From NCBI GenBank assembly GCA_945787565.1, contig CALZIE010000003.1, positions 1 to 60,816 of the forward strand: a stretch of 60,816 bases of DNA, written 5' to 3'. The notes beneath the pieces are model-generated. The model made no database searches. It was given only the letters and a program-made list of their open reading frames with translations, and had not been told where the DNA came from. Within the stretch, counting starts at the first letter, position 1; each line of letters begins with the position of its first letter. The position numbers were made by a program, and so were the translations under genes. This stretch comes from an uncultured Lachnospiraceae bacterium. Lineage in GTDB: Bacteria > Bacillota > Clostridia > Lachnospirales > Lachnospiraceae. This document shows, one piece after another, positions 8,120 through 17,126 of this stretch.

Positions 8120-9022
8120 ATGATAAACGTAATTGGTGTTCGTTTTAGAAGAGCTGGAAAAGTTTATTTTTTTGATCCTGCCGGTTTTGCAATTAAACCG
8201 GGAGATAACGTAATTGTAGAGACGGCCAGAGGGGTAGAGTATGGCAAGGTTGTGCTAGGTCCAAGAGATGTGGAAGATGATAAGGTGATTCAGCCGTTAA
8301 AGCCAGTCATTCGCCCAGCAACCAAGGAAGACGACGAGATCGAACACAAAAACAAAGAAAAGGAAAAGACAGCATATGCAATCTGCCTTGAAAAGATTGC
8401 AAAGCATGGTCTTGAGATGAAGTTAATTGACTGTGAGTATACGTTTGATAATAATAAAGTATTATTTTATTTCACAGCGGATGGAAGAATTGATTTCCGT
8501 GAACTTGTAAAGGATTTAGCAAGTGTATTTAAGACAAGAATCGAGTTAAGACAGATTGGTGTAAGAGATGAGACAAAAATCGTGGGCGGAATCGGAATCT
8601 GCGGAAGACCGTTATGCTGCCATACGTATCTGTCTGAGTTTGCACCAGTATCCATTAAGATGGCGAAGGAACAGAATCTGTCCTTAAATCCGACTAAGAT
8701 CTCAGGGGTATGCGGACGTTTGATGTGTTGCCTTAAGAATGAGGAGGAAGCGTATGAAGAGCTTAACTCCAGACTTCCAAGCGTAGGTGACCATGTAACA
8801 ACAAATGATAACCTGCATGGCGAAGTGTCCAGTGTCAGTGTGTTAAAACAGCTTGTTAAGGTAATCGTGGTATTAGAAAACGATGAGAAGGAAATCAGGG
8901 AATATAAAGTAGCTGATTTGAAATTCAAGCCAAAGAAGCGTAAGGAAAGAGTTCAGATTGACGATGAGCTTCGTGCATTAGAGGCATTGGAACGAAAAGA
9001 AGGAAATCATCTGGATGATTAA
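8120..9022 (+). CDS. ricT: PSP1-domain protein, RicT/YaaT family
   Basis: About 300 residues with the PSP1 domain. The cysteine cluster GICGRPLCCHTYL...SGVCGRLMCCL is the conserved set that in B. subtilis RicT takes part in Fe-S binding within the RicAFT (Y-) complex, which works with RNase Y in mRNA maturation and affects sporulation and competence. The ATG at 8120 has AGAGGA at good spacing; an upstream ATG at 8090 would add ten residues not typical of the family and has no usable site. It follows holB as in Bacillus. The C-terminal tail is highly charged. Confidence 0.93.
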   Translation: MINVIGVRFRRAGKVYFFDPAGFAIKPGDNVIVETARGVEYGKVVLGPRDVEDDKVIQPLKPVIRPATKEDDEIEHKNKEKEKTAYAICLEKIAKHGLEMKLIDCEYTFDNNKVLFYFTADGRIDFRELVKDLASVFKTRIELRQIGVRDETKIVGGIGICGRPLCCHTYLSEFAPVSIKMAKEQNLSLNPTKISGVCGRLMCCLKNEEEAYEELNSRLPSVGDHVTTNDNLHGEVSSVSVLKQLVKVIVVLENDEKEIREYKVADLKFKPKKRKERVQIDDELRALEALERKEGNHLDD

Positions 9023-9025
9023 TAT

Positions 9026-9062
9026 GAGGGCCCAAAAGGTTTGAATCCTTGAGGGCCTTTTT
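9026..9062 (+). terminator. Hairpin terminator after ricT
   Basis: GGCCC and GGGCC arms with an imperfect inner stem are followed by five T residues. It could reduce read-through into the methyltransferase gene that starts 30 bases later. Confidence 0.65.
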
Positions 9063-9091
9063 AATAGGATTAAAAAGTAGGAGTTTTAGAT

Positions 9092-9847
9092 ATGCAGGAG
9101 TTATTACATGTTGGAGAGCGGATTGATGATCTGCAGTGCAGAGGCTATCAGATCATTCAGAACAAAGAAAAGTTCTGTTATGGGATTGATGCGGTGTTAC
9201 TTGCCGGATTTGCAAAGGTAAAGCCAGGAGAGAATGTTTTAGATCTTGGAACCGGGACAGGAATCATTCCAATCTTATTAGAGGCAAAGACAAAAGGACG
9301 TCATTTCACTGCGTTAGAAATTCAGGAAGAAAGCGCAGATATGGCACGAAGAAGTGTGATGTTAAATAAAATCACAGATAAGATGGACGTGGTGACAGGA
9401 GATATTAAAGAGGCTTCTGCCATCTTTGGAAAAGCAAAGTTTGATGTGGTGACCACAAACCCTCCTTATATGAACAATCATCATGGGCTTGTGAATCCTC
9501 ATATGCCAAAGGCAATCGCACGCCACGAATTACTATGCTCTCTTGAGGATGTGATTCGGGAAGGGGCAGCAGTGCTAAAGGAGAATGGACGTTTTTATAT
9601 GGTACACCGTCCATTCCGTCTTGCAGAAATCATGACGGTTATGATTAAGTACCGTTTAGAGCCAAAGCGGATTCGGTTTGTTCATTCCTTTGTGGATAAG
9701 GAGCCGACGATGGTATTGATTGAAGGATTAAAGGGTGGCAATTCCATGGTGACGATTGAACCACCGCTTATTGTATATAAGGATAAGAACTGCTATACAG
9801 ACGAGATCCGAGAGATTTATGGATATGAGAACGAGGAAATAAAATAA
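9092..9847 (+). CDS. tRNA1(Val) (adenine-N6)-methyltransferase-like protein (YabB/YfiC type)
   Basis: A 251-residue class I SAM methyltransferase: motif I DLGTGTGIIPILL at about residues 50-62, motif IV NPPYM at N123, typical of N6-adenine methylation. The N terminus (DLQCRGYQIIQNKEKFCYGIDAVLLAGFA) matches the YfiC/TrmN6 group that modifies A37 of tRNA-Val. It occupies the yabB position of the Bacillus synteny block, 22 bases before rsmI. The yabA and yazA genes that flank it in Bacillus are absent. Substrate assignment is by family and position. Confidence 0.88.
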   Translation: MQELLHVGERIDDLQCRGYQIIQNKEKFCYGIDAVLLAGFAKVKPGENVLDLGTGTGIIPILLEAKTKGRHFTALEIQEESADMARRSVMLNKITDKMDVVTGDIKEASAIFGKAKFDVVTTNPPYMNNHHGLVNPHMPKAIARHELLCSLEDVIREGAAVLKENGRFYMVHRPFRLAEIMTVMIKYRLEPKRIRFVHSFVDKEPTMVLIEGLKGGNSMVTIEPPLIVYKDKNCYTDEIREIYGYENEEIK

Positions 9848-9869
9848 GAAAGAAGAGGAAGAATGCAGC

Positions 9870-10715
9870 ATGGCAGGTAAATTATATTTATGCGCGACTC
9901 CGATTGGAAATTTAGAAGATATGACATTCCGTGTGGTCCGAACCTTAAAGGAAGTGGACTTAATCGCAGCAGAGGATACAAGAAACAGCATTAAGTTACT
10001 AAATCACTTTGATATCAAGACACCGATGACAAGCTATCATGAATTCAATAAGTATGATAAGGGACATTATCTGGTTGAAAAGATGTTAGAAGGCACAAAT
10101 GTGGCGGTAATCACGGATGCAGGAACACCAGGTATTTCTGATCCTGGCGAAGAGTTAGTGAAGATGGCATATGAAGCCGGAATCGAAGTGACTTCCCTTC
10201 CAGGGGCATCTGCAGTAATCACAGCGCTTACGATTTCCGGTCTTTCTACTAGAAGATTCGCATTTGAAGCATTCCTTCCAGCGGATAAGAAAGAGCGTCA
10301 GGAAATCTTAAAGGAACTAGTGAATGAGACGAGAACGATTATTATGTATGAGGCGCCTCACCGTCTGGTAAAGACATTAGAGGCACTGCTTGCTACATTA
10401 GGAAACCGTAAGATTACGATCTGCCGTGAGCTTACAAAACGTTATGAACAGGCATTTGCCACCACAATCGAAGAGGCAATTCTTTATTATACCGAGCATG
10501 ATGTAAAAGGCGAATGTGTATTAGTGATCGAGGGAAGAAAAAGAGAAGAGTTAGTTTTAGAAGAGCGAGAGAAATGGCTTACTCTTTCCGTTATGGAGCA
10601 TATGGAGCATTATATGAGCCAGGGAATGGATAAAAAAGACGCGATGAAGGCAGTCGCTTCCGATCGAGGCTTAAAGAAGCGGGAAATCTACGCAATGCTT
10701 TTAGAAGAAGATTAA
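9870..10715 (+). CDS. rsmI: 16S rRNA (cytidine-2'-O)-methyltransferase
   Basis: This 281-residue protein is of the tetrapyrrole-methylase fold: YLCATPIGNLEDMTFR at the N terminus, the EDTRNS motif, ITDAGTPGISDPGEELV and ITICRELTKRYEQ. These define RsmI, which 2'-O-methylates C1402 of 16S rRNA. Length is normal. It follows the tRNA methyltransferase in one operon and ends before an A/T-flanked hairpin. Confidence 0.96.
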   Translation: MAGKLYLCATPIGNLEDMTFRVVRTLKEVDLIAAEDTRNSIKLLNHFDIKTPMTSYHEFNKYDKGHYLVEKMLEGTNVAVITDAGTPGISDPGEELVKMAYEAGIEVTSLPGASAVITALTISGLSTRRFAFEAFLPADKKERQEILKELVNETRTIIMYEAPHRLVKTLEALLATLGNRKITICRELTKRYEQAFATTIEEAILYYTEHDVKGECVLVIEGRKREELVLEEREKWLTLSVMEHMEHYMSQGMDKKDAMKAVASDRGLKKREIYAMLLEED

Positions 10716-10786
10716 TCACAAATCGTGAAGTGCAAAAAGGAAAAACAAACAGAAAATCAAAGTATGCGCTTATAAAAAAATACAAT

Positions 10787-10819
10787 AAAAAAAGAAGCTG
10801 AAAATTTCAGCTTCTTTTT
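10787..10819. terminator. Terminator between rsmI and the abrB-type gene
   Basis: GAAGCTGAAA and TTTCAGCTTC arms are bordered by A and T runs, so it can stop both convergent genes. A second imperfect dyad (TTATAAGAGAGCG against GGTGCGGTCTTTTATAA) follows at 10824-10868, directly after the abrB-type stop codon on its strand. Confidence 0.85.
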
Positions 10820-10875
10820 GTTTATTATAAGAGAGCGTCTCGCGAAAGGTGCGGTCTTTTATAATAAAAAATGAA

Positions 10876-11133
10876 TTATTCGATGATACCAGCAAGTTTA
10901 GCTAATTCAATGATAGAGCTCTTAGCTACTTTCTTACCGCAGTAATCGATAAGATCATCTTTTTCACCATTGAAGACGTCTGTTGGTTCATATTTCTGTA
11001 AAATGATTCTTCCTTCATCTACGAAGATTTCTAATGGATCTCTTTCGCTTACACCAAGTGTTCTTCTTAATTCGATTGGTAAAGTGATACGTCCAAGTTC
11101 ATCTAACTTTCTAACAATACCTGTGCTTTTCAT
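10876..11133 (-). CDS. AbrB/SpoVT-type transition-state regulator
   Basis: The 85-residue protein starts with the swapped-hairpin DNA-binding domain (STGIVRKLDELGRITLPIELRRTLG) and has a C-terminal part resembling the AbrB multimerisation region, with a CGKK motif. The ATG at 11133 follows AAAGGAGA; an in-frame TTG upstream overlaps that site and is rejected. In Bacillus abrB also lies next to rsmI (yabC), so position supports an AbrB orthologue, though here it is inverted. Such proteins repress post-exponential genes. Confidence 0.9.
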   Translation of the reverse strand: MKSTGIVRKLDELGRITLPIELRRTLGVSERDPLEIFVDEGRIILQKYEPTDVFNGEKDDLIDYCGKKVAKSSIIELAKLAGIIE

Positions 11134-11209
11134 GTAAAATTCTCCTTTCAAACTGCCTGGAATACTAGTAAAATGTAAAAATATGTTAATTACTGGAGCC
11201 GCTTATTAT

Positions 11210-11238
11210 AAAATATCATAGGCCTACCAAATAGTCAA
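11210..11238 (-). promoter_or_regulatory. Promoter of the abrB-type gene
   Basis: Minus-strand TTGACT (11238-11233), 17-base spacer, TATTTT (11215-11210). Confidence 0.6.
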
Positions 11239-11466
11239 CTAAAAATATTATGACAAAATAGCATTATTTTAAGATTGAGTTTCGAAAAAGTGAATATTGT
11301 AACAGAACAATAATTTCAAAAACAGCGTCATTGATACTATTTTCATGATTTTAGGGGGTGTTTTTGGAGAACAAATATAATTATATACAATATATGGATA
11401 GAGACAAGCATAAGTTGTTCGCAATTTTCATATGATTAAAAAAATACAAGGAAGTAATGAAGCAAG
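11239..11466 (+). other. Intergenic region upstream of spmA
   Basis: AT-rich non-coding region. A candidate promoter is TTGGAG (11364-11369), 16 bases, TACAAT (11386-11391). Because spm genes are expressed in sporulation in Bacillus, I looked for sigma-E type boxes but could not place a convincing pair. A run of five G at 11354-11358 is the only other local feature. Confidence 0.4.
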
Positions 11467-12048
11467 ATGATTAATTATCTGTGGGGAATTATGATAGTTA
11501 TTGGCGTCGTATATGGCGCACTTACAGGGAAGATGGCAGATATCAGTACGGCGACAATTAATTCAGCAAAAGAGGCAGTGACCTTATGCATTACGATGCT
11601 AGGAGTGATGTCCTTATGGATGGGGCTTATGTCGGTGGCAAGATCGGTTGGGCTGATGGATAAGCTGACGAAAATGTTAAGGCCAGTGATTCGGATGCTG
11701 TTCCCGGACCTGCCAAAGGATCATATTGTGAATGAGTACATTGCCTCCAATATGATTGCCAATATCTTAGGGCTTGGGTGGGCTGCCACGCCGGTCGGGT
11801 TAAAGGCAATGAAGGAGTTAGCCGAATTAAATCATCACAGTGAGAGGGCAAGCTGTGATATGTGTACGTTTCTTATCATCAATATTTCTTCTCTGCAGCT
11901 GATACCAGTCAATATCATTGCCTACCGCAGCCAGTATGGAAGCGTGAATCCGGCGGAGATATTAGGGGCAGGACTTCTTGCAACGATCATTTCTACGATT
12001 GTAGGAGTTGTTTTTTCAATTGTGGCAAGAAAGACATTCAAAAAGTAA
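11467..12048 (+). CDS. spmA: Spore maturation protein A
   Basis: This 193-residue membrane protein with the nucleoside-recognition (Gate) domain matches SpmA: MINYLWGIMIVIGVVYGALTG at the N terminus, NMIANILGLGWAATPVGLKAMKEL in the middle. It has about four or five hydrophobic helices. In Bacillus SpmA and SpmB are needed for full dehydration of the spore core. spmB follows 11 bases later with its own GGAG site, so the two form one operon. Its presence argues for an endospore former. Confidence 0.94.
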   Translation: MINYLWGIMIVIGVVYGALTGKMADISTATINSAKEAVTLCITMLGVMSLWMGLMSVARSVGLMDKLTKMLRPVIRMLFPDLPKDHIVNEYIASNMIANILGLGWAATPVGLKAMKELAELNHHSERASCDMCTFLIINISSLQLIPVNIIAYRSQYGSVNPAEILGAGLLATIISTIVGVVFSIVARKTFKK

Positions 12049-12059
12049 GGAGCTAAGAG

Positions 12060-12587
12060 ATGGGATTTATTATTTATGTATCGGATTACATCATACCGTT
12101 TTTATTTCTATACATAATCGGATATGGGCTGGCCATGAAGAAGAATGTTTACGATGACTTTGTAAAAGGCGCAAAGGACGGATTTAAAGTCGTATTAGAT
12201 ATTCTTCCTACCCTGATTGGTTTGATGGTCGCTATTGGGGTGTTACGAGCTTCTGGAGCGCTAGAGGCACTTTCGAGTCTGATTGCCCCTCTTACAAGTA
12301 AGATTATGTTTCCGTCGGAGTTAGTGCCACTTGTAATTATTAAGATGTTCTCTTCCTCCGCAGCAACAAGCCTGGTGCTTGATATTTTTAAGGAATTTGG
12401 GCCGGATTCCTATTTGGGAAGACTGACAAGTGTCATTATGAGCTGTACGGAGACGATCTTTTATACGATGGCTGTTTATTTTATGACGGCGAATGTAAAG
12501 AAAACGAGATATACATTAGCAGGGGCTTTAGTAGCTACGTTTACCGGTGTGATAGCAAGTGTGATTATTACAAATCTGGTATTTTAG
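12060..12587 (+). CDS. spmB: Spore maturation protein B
   Basis: 175 residues, Gate-domain membrane protein. The segments FVKGAKDGFKVVLDILPTLIGLMVAIGVLRASGA and SSSAATSLVLDIFKEFGPDS match SpmB. It is translated right after spmA and is expected to work with it in the spore membrane. The following 150 bases are purine-rich and hold no gene before the terminator at 12738. Confidence 0.94.
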   Translation: MGFIIYVSDYIIPFLFLYIIGYGLAMKKNVYDDFVKGAKDGFKVVLDILPTLIGLMVAIGVLRASGALEALSSLIAPLTSKIMFPSELVPLVIIKMFSSSAATSLVLDIFKEFGPDSYLGRLTSVIMSCTETIFYTMAVYFMTANVKKTRYTLAGALVATFTGVIASVIITNLVF

Positions 12588-12737
12588 GAGAGAGTATAGG
12601 AAAGGATAGATGCAGTGAAAGATATAGAGTGCAGAATAGAAACTGCATTAGGAAAGAAAAAGAAATCGGAATAGAAAAAGGAGATAAAAATTAGAATAGG
12701 GAAATGTAATAAAAAAGAAGGAAATAGGAAAAACAAG

Positions 12738-12783
12738 AAAAAGGACTAATTGGTACAATTTTTTGTACCAATTAGTCCTTTTT
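12738..12783. terminator. Perfect bidirectional terminator after spmB
   Basis: Perfect 21-base arms (AAAAAGGACTAATTGGTACAA and its complement) around a TTTT loop. The A run at the start and T run at the end make it active on both strands; the convergent gene at 12789 begins its stop codon six bases away. Confidence 0.93.
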
Positions 12784-12788
12784 GGTAA

Positions 12789-13871
12789 TTAATACATATT
12801 AAATGGGTCTTCTTTTGCAGCAGCAATCGCATCATTATATTTAAAAGTTAAGAATGTCTGAAAATCTTTTTTATACACATTCTCTTGTTCCTTGCTGTAG
12901 CCAATTACCATCTGTGGCTGGTTTTCAATATAGTTTTGTAAAATGAGAGTAGAGACAGATTCGGAACAGTTGATGTTAACCTGTCTGTGATTGATATCGA
13001 AGGTACGTACCATGCTTTCTGCATGTTTTCCGGTACGCTTATAGTAGTAAGCCCATACTAAATTCTTATTATCTAAGATGCATGCATAGATGCCGGATGT
13101 ATAAAGTGTGAAACGCTTTCCAACCCAGATGTTTTTGGAAACCTGTTCAGCAGCTTCATAATCTGCTTCAATCTGTGTCATGGACACGGAAGGATTGTCA
13201 GAAATGAATTTCTTTATGTTCTTGTCATAGCTTCCGCTAAAGAAACGGATGGCTAAATAGATAGCATAGATTAATGGAATTACCGTAAAGGCTGCGAATA
13301 CATAAACCCCTGCAATATCACTGGTTCCGATTTTACCATCCCGGATATAGTAAGGCATTGCGATATCCGAGTAATCATATCCAAGTGCTTCGCCAATCTC
13401 ATCTACGGTTTCGTTATAATAATCAAGTGCTTCGCCTGTTAATTTTGTAAAGGTACCGGTTACGGTCACTTTATTTGTTACCTGGTCGATATCCCCATAC
13501 AGCCAGTCAATCGTTTCATCCATTTGTGCATCTATTGTATCTTGCATATCCTTGTCAAACTCAGCACCGAAGAACCATACATCGGCGTCATCATATACAA
13601 TATAGCCAAGTGTCCGAAGAGTTTCTACGTTAGTTTTCGTATTTACAGTGGAATAGCTCATAAAGTCTGAAAGAACATATTCAATGTCATAGGTTACATA
13701 TTTGCCTTCATAGTCCGCATAATCGGTTCCAGGAACGAACTCAATAGGACCTTTCAGGTAAGTAAAGATAGCAAAATTTGATAAAATTAGGGCACCGATT
13801 GCAATGACTAAAGAAATGGCGATCTGGGTGATCGTATTCTTCATTGCTTTCTTTTTGAGTGCTTCAAGCAT
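12789..13871 (-). CDS. Membrane protein of unknown function, 360 residues
   Basis: The protein has an N-terminal membrane helix (about residues 15-38, TQIAISLVIAIGALILSNFAIF), an extracytoplasmic region of some 150 residues rich in Asp and Tyr, a second helix near residue 190 (IAGVYVFAAFTVIPLIYAIYLAI), and a cytoplasmic C-terminal part of about 150 residues. It resembles proteins annotated as a DUF in Lachnospiraceae (possibly DUF6709; recalled, not checked). No catalytic motif is seen. It is a single-gene unit with its own promoter. Confidence 0.85.
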   Translation of the reverse strand: MLEALKKKAMKNTITQIAISLVIAIGALILSNFAIFTYLKGPIEFVPGTDYADYEGKYVTYDIEYVLSDFMSYSTVNTKTNVETLRTLGYIVYDDADVWFFGAEFDKDMQDTIDAQMDETIDWLYGDIDQVTNKVTVTGTFTKLTGEALDYYNETVDEIGEALGYDYSDIAMPYYIRDGKIGTSDIAGVYVFAAFTVIPLIYAIYLAIRFFSGSYDKNIKKFISDNPSVSMTQIEADYEAAEQVSKNIWVGKRFTLYTSGIYACILDNKNLVWAYYYKRTGKHAESMVRTFDINHRQVNINCSESVSTLILQNYIENQPQMVIGYSKEQENVYKKDFQTFLTFKYNDAIAAAKEDPFNMY

Positions 13872-13985
13872 TTTCTAATCCTCCGTATTATGTACAAATA
13901 GTGTGTTAAAGTTCCACAGGTTCTCATGATAAAAAAATAAAACTTTGCATTTTGCCATGGAAAGTGGTAATTAATACCATCAGCT

Positions 13986-14014
13986 ATAGTACCATATACG
14001 ACCTATGGAGACAA
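13986..14014 (-). promoter_or_regulatory. Promoter of the 360-residue membrane protein gene
   Basis: Minus-strand TTGTCT (14014-14009), 17 bases, TACTAT (13991-13986); the leader is about 105 bases. Confidence 0.7.
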
Positions 14015-14212
14015 GAAAAAAATTACATTTTAGTAAAAACGTCCTATAAAAATACAAAATTTTATAATGAGACTTTGGCAAAAGGTTTCAAAAGGATGAA
14101 AAATAGAGTATGATAAAAGGCAGGAATGGTTCGTAAAGAGGGAAAAGAAAAATCAGTAAGAAGACCAATCGGTATTGATTCATAGAAAACGGATAGAGGC
14201 AGGAGGAGTGGT
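14015..14212 (+). other. Intergenic region upstream of the 1-phosphofructokinase-type gene
   Basis: A possible promoter is TTTCAA (14086-14091), 17 bases, TATGAT (14109-14114); another TATAAT stands at 14063-14068 without a good -35. A short dyad AATC-GGTATT-GATT lies near 14165-14180, close to the gene, and could bind a regulator. Nothing else is recognisable. Confidence 0.35.
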
Positions 14213-15112
14213 ATGATTTATACGGTGACATTTAATCCATGTTTAGATTATTATATGCATTTAGAACGGTTTTTGAAAGGGGAATTGAACCGAACAAAAA
14301 AGGAAGTGATTTATCCCGGGGGGAAAGGGATTAATGTATCAATCGTGCTTGGAAACTTAGGAATCGACAGCAAGGCACTTGGTTTTTTAGGGGGATTTAG
14401 CGGAAGAGAGATTGATCGGCTGTTAAAAGAGCATGGTGCTAGTACGGATTTTGTGTGGTTAAAAGAAGGAAACTCGAGAATTAATGTGAAGTTGAAGGCA
14501 GAAGAGGAAACGGAGATCAATGCCATGGGGCCTGTCATCTTAAAAGAGGAACAGGATGCATTTATGGAAAAAATAAAACGGTTAGAAGATGGGGATTTAC
14601 TTGTCTTATCGGGGAGTGTGCCGGGAAGTCTAAGTGAGAATATGTATGAAGAGATCTTACAATGTATCCGTGGAAAGAAGATTCGTGTTGTAGCAGATAC
14701 GACCGGAAAAGATCTGTGGACCATCTTAGCGTATCGTCCGTTCTTAGTGAAACCAAATCATATCGAGCTTGGTGAACTGTTTGGAAAGAAGATTACGAAG
14801 CAGGAAGAAGCGATTTATTATGCGAAAAAACTAAGGGAAGAAGGAGCGTTAAATGTGCTTGTCTCTATGGCGGGCAAGGGAGCCGTGATGGTAGCAGAAA
14901 ACGGTAAGGCTTATCAGATGGAGGCACCTCTTATTACGGTTAAAAATTCTGTTGGGGCAGGAGATTCCATGGTGGCAGGTTTTTTAGCGGAATATGAGAG
15001 AAGCATGGATTTTGAACGGGCATTTAAAATGGGCGTGTATACGGGAAGCGCTTCTGCAAAAACAGAGTGGCTTTGCACAAAGGAAGAAGTCAAAAGATTA
15101 ATGGAAGCATAG
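14213..15112 (+). CDS. 1-phosphofructokinase family hexose kinase
   Basis: A PfkB/ribokinase-superfamily protein of 299 residues: MIYTVTFNPCLDYY at the N terminus and GGKGINVS at residues 36-43 are typical of FruK/LacC, and the anion-hole/catalytic motif GAGDSMVAGF contains the base D251. It probably phosphorylates fructose-1-phosphate or tagatose-6-phosphate with ATP. No fructose PTS gene or DeoR regulator adjoins it, so the usual fruRKA operon is broken up here and substrate stays uncertain. Confidence 0.88.
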   Translation: MIYTVTFNPCLDYYMHLERFLKGELNRTKKEVIYPGGKGINVSIVLGNLGIDSKALGFLGGFSGREIDRLLKEHGASTDFVWLKEGNSRINVKLKAEEETEINAMGPVILKEEQDAFMEKIKRLEDGDLLVLSGSVPGSLSENMYEEILQCIRGKKIRVVADTTGKDLWTILAYRPFLVKPNHIELGELFGKKITKQEEAIYYAKKLREEGALNVLVSMAGKGAVMVAENGKAYQMEAPLITVKNSVGAGDSMVAGFLAEYERSMDFERAFKMGVYTGSASAKTEWLCTKEEVKRLMEA

Positions 15113-15228
15113 GAGACGGAATCATAGGAGAAGAAATCGGATATCAATGATTTTGCGGGAATTTTCATAACCGCATAGAATGATTTGCGAAGGGAATGCT
15201 TTAAGTACAGGAATTGTGCAACTATACA

Positions 15229-15257
15229 TTGCCAAAAACATGATTTCAACTTATAAT
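15229..15257 (+). promoter_or_regulatory. Promoter of the tatD-rsmA unit
   Basis: TTGCCA (15229-15234), 17 bases, TATAAT (15252-15257), about 54 bases before the tatD start. Confidence 0.75.
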
Positions 15258-15310
15258 ACAAGAAGATTTTTATTTGTAACGAAGCACGAAATGAAAGAAA
15301 GGTACTGGTT

Positions 15311-16099
15311 ATGATAATAGATACCCATGCACATTATGATGATGAAGCGTTTCAGGAAGACAGGGATGCACTTCTGTCTTCTTTTGCAGAGCATGATATA
15401 GAGATCGTGGTGAATGTAGGAGCAAGTCTTAAGACAAGTGAGAATACATTAAAGCTTACAAAAGAGTATCCGTTTGTCTATGGGGCGATCGGCGTTCATC
15501 CAAGTGAGACTGCAGAATTAAATGAAGAGAATTTTAAGTTCTTAGAAGAGAATCTAAAAGAAGACAAGATTGTAGCGGTTGGTGAGATTGGCCTGGATTA
15601 TTACTGGGATACACCGGAACGCGAAATACAGACCAAGTGGTTTAAAAGACAGTTAAGCCTTGCCATCCGTGAGGATATGCCAGTTATTATCCACAGCAGG
15701 GATGCTGCAAATGATACGCTTGTTATTATGAAGGAAGCGATGAAAGAAGCAGAGATGGCAGGAAAGAAGCTAAGGGGCGTGATCCACTGCTTTTCTTATG
15801 GAAAGGAGATGGCAGAGGAATATGTGAAGATGGGATTCTATCTTGGCATCGGCGGTGTCCTTACCTTTAAGAATGCAAAGAAGTTAAAGGAAGTGGTTGA
15901 GGTTATTCCACTAGAGCACATCGTACTAGAGACAGACTGTCCATATCTGTCGCCGGAACCAAACAGAGGAAAGAGAAATTCTTCCCTAAACCTTCCTTAT
16001 ATTATCAATGCGATTGCAGATATTAAGAATTTAAGCTACGCAGATGTTGTTTCCATTACAAACGCAAATGCAAAAAGATTATATCAACTAGAAAAATAG
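15311..16099 (+). CDS. TatD family metal-dependent deoxyribonuclease
   Basis: The 262-residue TIM-barrel hydrolase has the metal ligands of the family: DTHAHYDD at residues 4-11, VGEIGLDYYWD, VIIHSRDA, GVIHCFSYG and VLETDCPYL. It is the YabD/YcfH type. It is translated with rsmA, 14 bases ahead of it. In Bacillus the 5S rRNA maturase gene rnmV lies between them; it is absent here. The activity reported for the family is Mg-dependent 3'-5' DNA exonuclease. Confidence 0.94.
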   Translation: MIIDTHAHYDDEAFQEDRDALLSSFAEHDIEIVVNVGASLKTSENTLKLTKEYPFVYGAIGVHPSETAELNEENFKFLEENLKEDKIVAVGEIGLDYYWDTPEREIQTKWFKRQLSLAIREDMPVIIHSRDAANDTLVIMKEAMKEAEMAGKKLRGVIHCFSYGKEMAEEYVKMGFYLGIGGVLTFKNAKKLKEVVEVIPLEHIVLETDCPYLSPEPNRGKRNSSLNLPYIINAIADIKNLSYADVVSITNANAKRLYQLEK

Positions 16100-16113
16100 A
16101 AATGAGGTAGATC

Positions 16114-16995
16114 ATGGCTTCTTTAGGTGATCCAAAAAATACAATTGAGATATTAAACAAATACCAGTTCATGTTCCAGAAAAAATTCGGGCAGAACTTC
16201 TTAATCGATACTCATGTGTTGGAGAAAATCATCCGTTCCGCAGGTGTGACAAAGGATGATATGGTGCTTGAAATCGGTCCCGGAATCGGAACGATGACAC
16301 AGTATCTGTGTGAGAATGCAAGAGAAGTAATTGCAGTCGAGATTGATAAGAACCTGATTCCAATCTTAACAAACGACACATTAGCAGCGTATGATAATGT
16401 GACGGTCATTAACGAGGATATCTTAAAAGTAGATATTAAGAAGTTAGTAGAGGAAAAAAATCAGGGCAGACCGATCAAAGTCGTGGCAAACCTTCCATAT
16501 TATATTACGACTCCGATTATCATGGGGCTTTTCGAAGCGCATGTGCCAATTGAGAATATTACAGTTATGGTACAAAAGGAAGTGGCAGACCGTATGCAGT
16601 CCGGACCGGGAAGCAAGGACTATGGCGCACTTTCTTTAGCGGTACAGTATTATGCAAAACCTTATATTGTGGCAAATGTTCCGCCAAACTGCTTTATGCC
16701 AAGACCGAATGTAGGATCAGCGGTTATCCGTCTGACTCTTCATAAGGAACCGGAAATCGTAGTAAAGGATGAAAAATTAATGTTCCGTTTAATCCGTGCA
16801 TCCTTCAATCAGAGAAGAAAGACATTAGTGAACGGATTAAATAATTCCCCTGAGATCTCTCTTCCAAAAGAAGTGATCACTGAGGCAATTACGGAGCTTG
16901 GCGTATCTGAAAAGATAAGAGGTGAGGCTCTTACATTAGAACAGTTTGCAAGATTAAGTGATATTATTTACGAATTACTGAAAGCACGCCGTTAA
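16114..16995 (+). CDS. rsmA: 16S rRNA dimethyladenosine transferase
   Basis: A 293-residue KsgA-family enzyme: KKFGQNFLID near residue 24, SAM motif LEIGPGIGTMTQYL, catalytic NLPYYITTPI and the C-terminal FNQRRKTLVNGL. It dimethylates two adjacent adenosines in helix 45 of 16S rRNA. The start ATG follows GAGGTAG. The unit ends at a large hairpin. Confidence 0.97.
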   Translation: MASLGDPKNTIEILNKYQFMFQKKFGQNFLIDTHVLEKIIRSAGVTKDDMVLEIGPGIGTMTQYLCENAREVIAVEIDKNLIPILTNDTLAAYDNVTVINEDILKVDIKKLVEEKNQGRPIKVVANLPYYITTPIIMGLFEAHVPIENITVMVQKEVADRMQSGPGSKDYGALSLAVQYYAKPYIVANVPPNCFMPRPNVGSAVIRLTLHKEPEIVVKDEKLMFRLIRASFNQRRKTLVNGLNNSPEISLPKEVITEAITELGVSEKIRGEALTLEQFARLSDIIYELLKARR

Positions 16996-17020
16996 TTTTT
17001 AGAAGATGGTCTTATAAATC

Positions 17021-17077
17021 GGGAGTTCAGACAGTTTATATGGATTTATTTTATCGATATAAACTGCCTGAACTCCC
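17021..17077 (+). terminator. Hairpin after rsmA
   Basis: Arms of 21 bases (GGGAGTTCAG, a mismatch, CAGTTTATAT) around a 15-base loop. The downstream T content is low, so it may be a weak terminator or an mRNA 3'-end stabiliser. Confidence 0.7.
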
Positions 17078-17126
17078 TTAACTATTGGTAAAATAGCGAA
17101 GAGTTAAAGTGATTCGGGAGGATGGA

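Noticed and set aside
11240..11466. Sporulation sigma-E promoter before spmA
   Set aside because: TACAAT at 11386 resembles part of a sigma-E -10, but no -35 box at the right distance was found.
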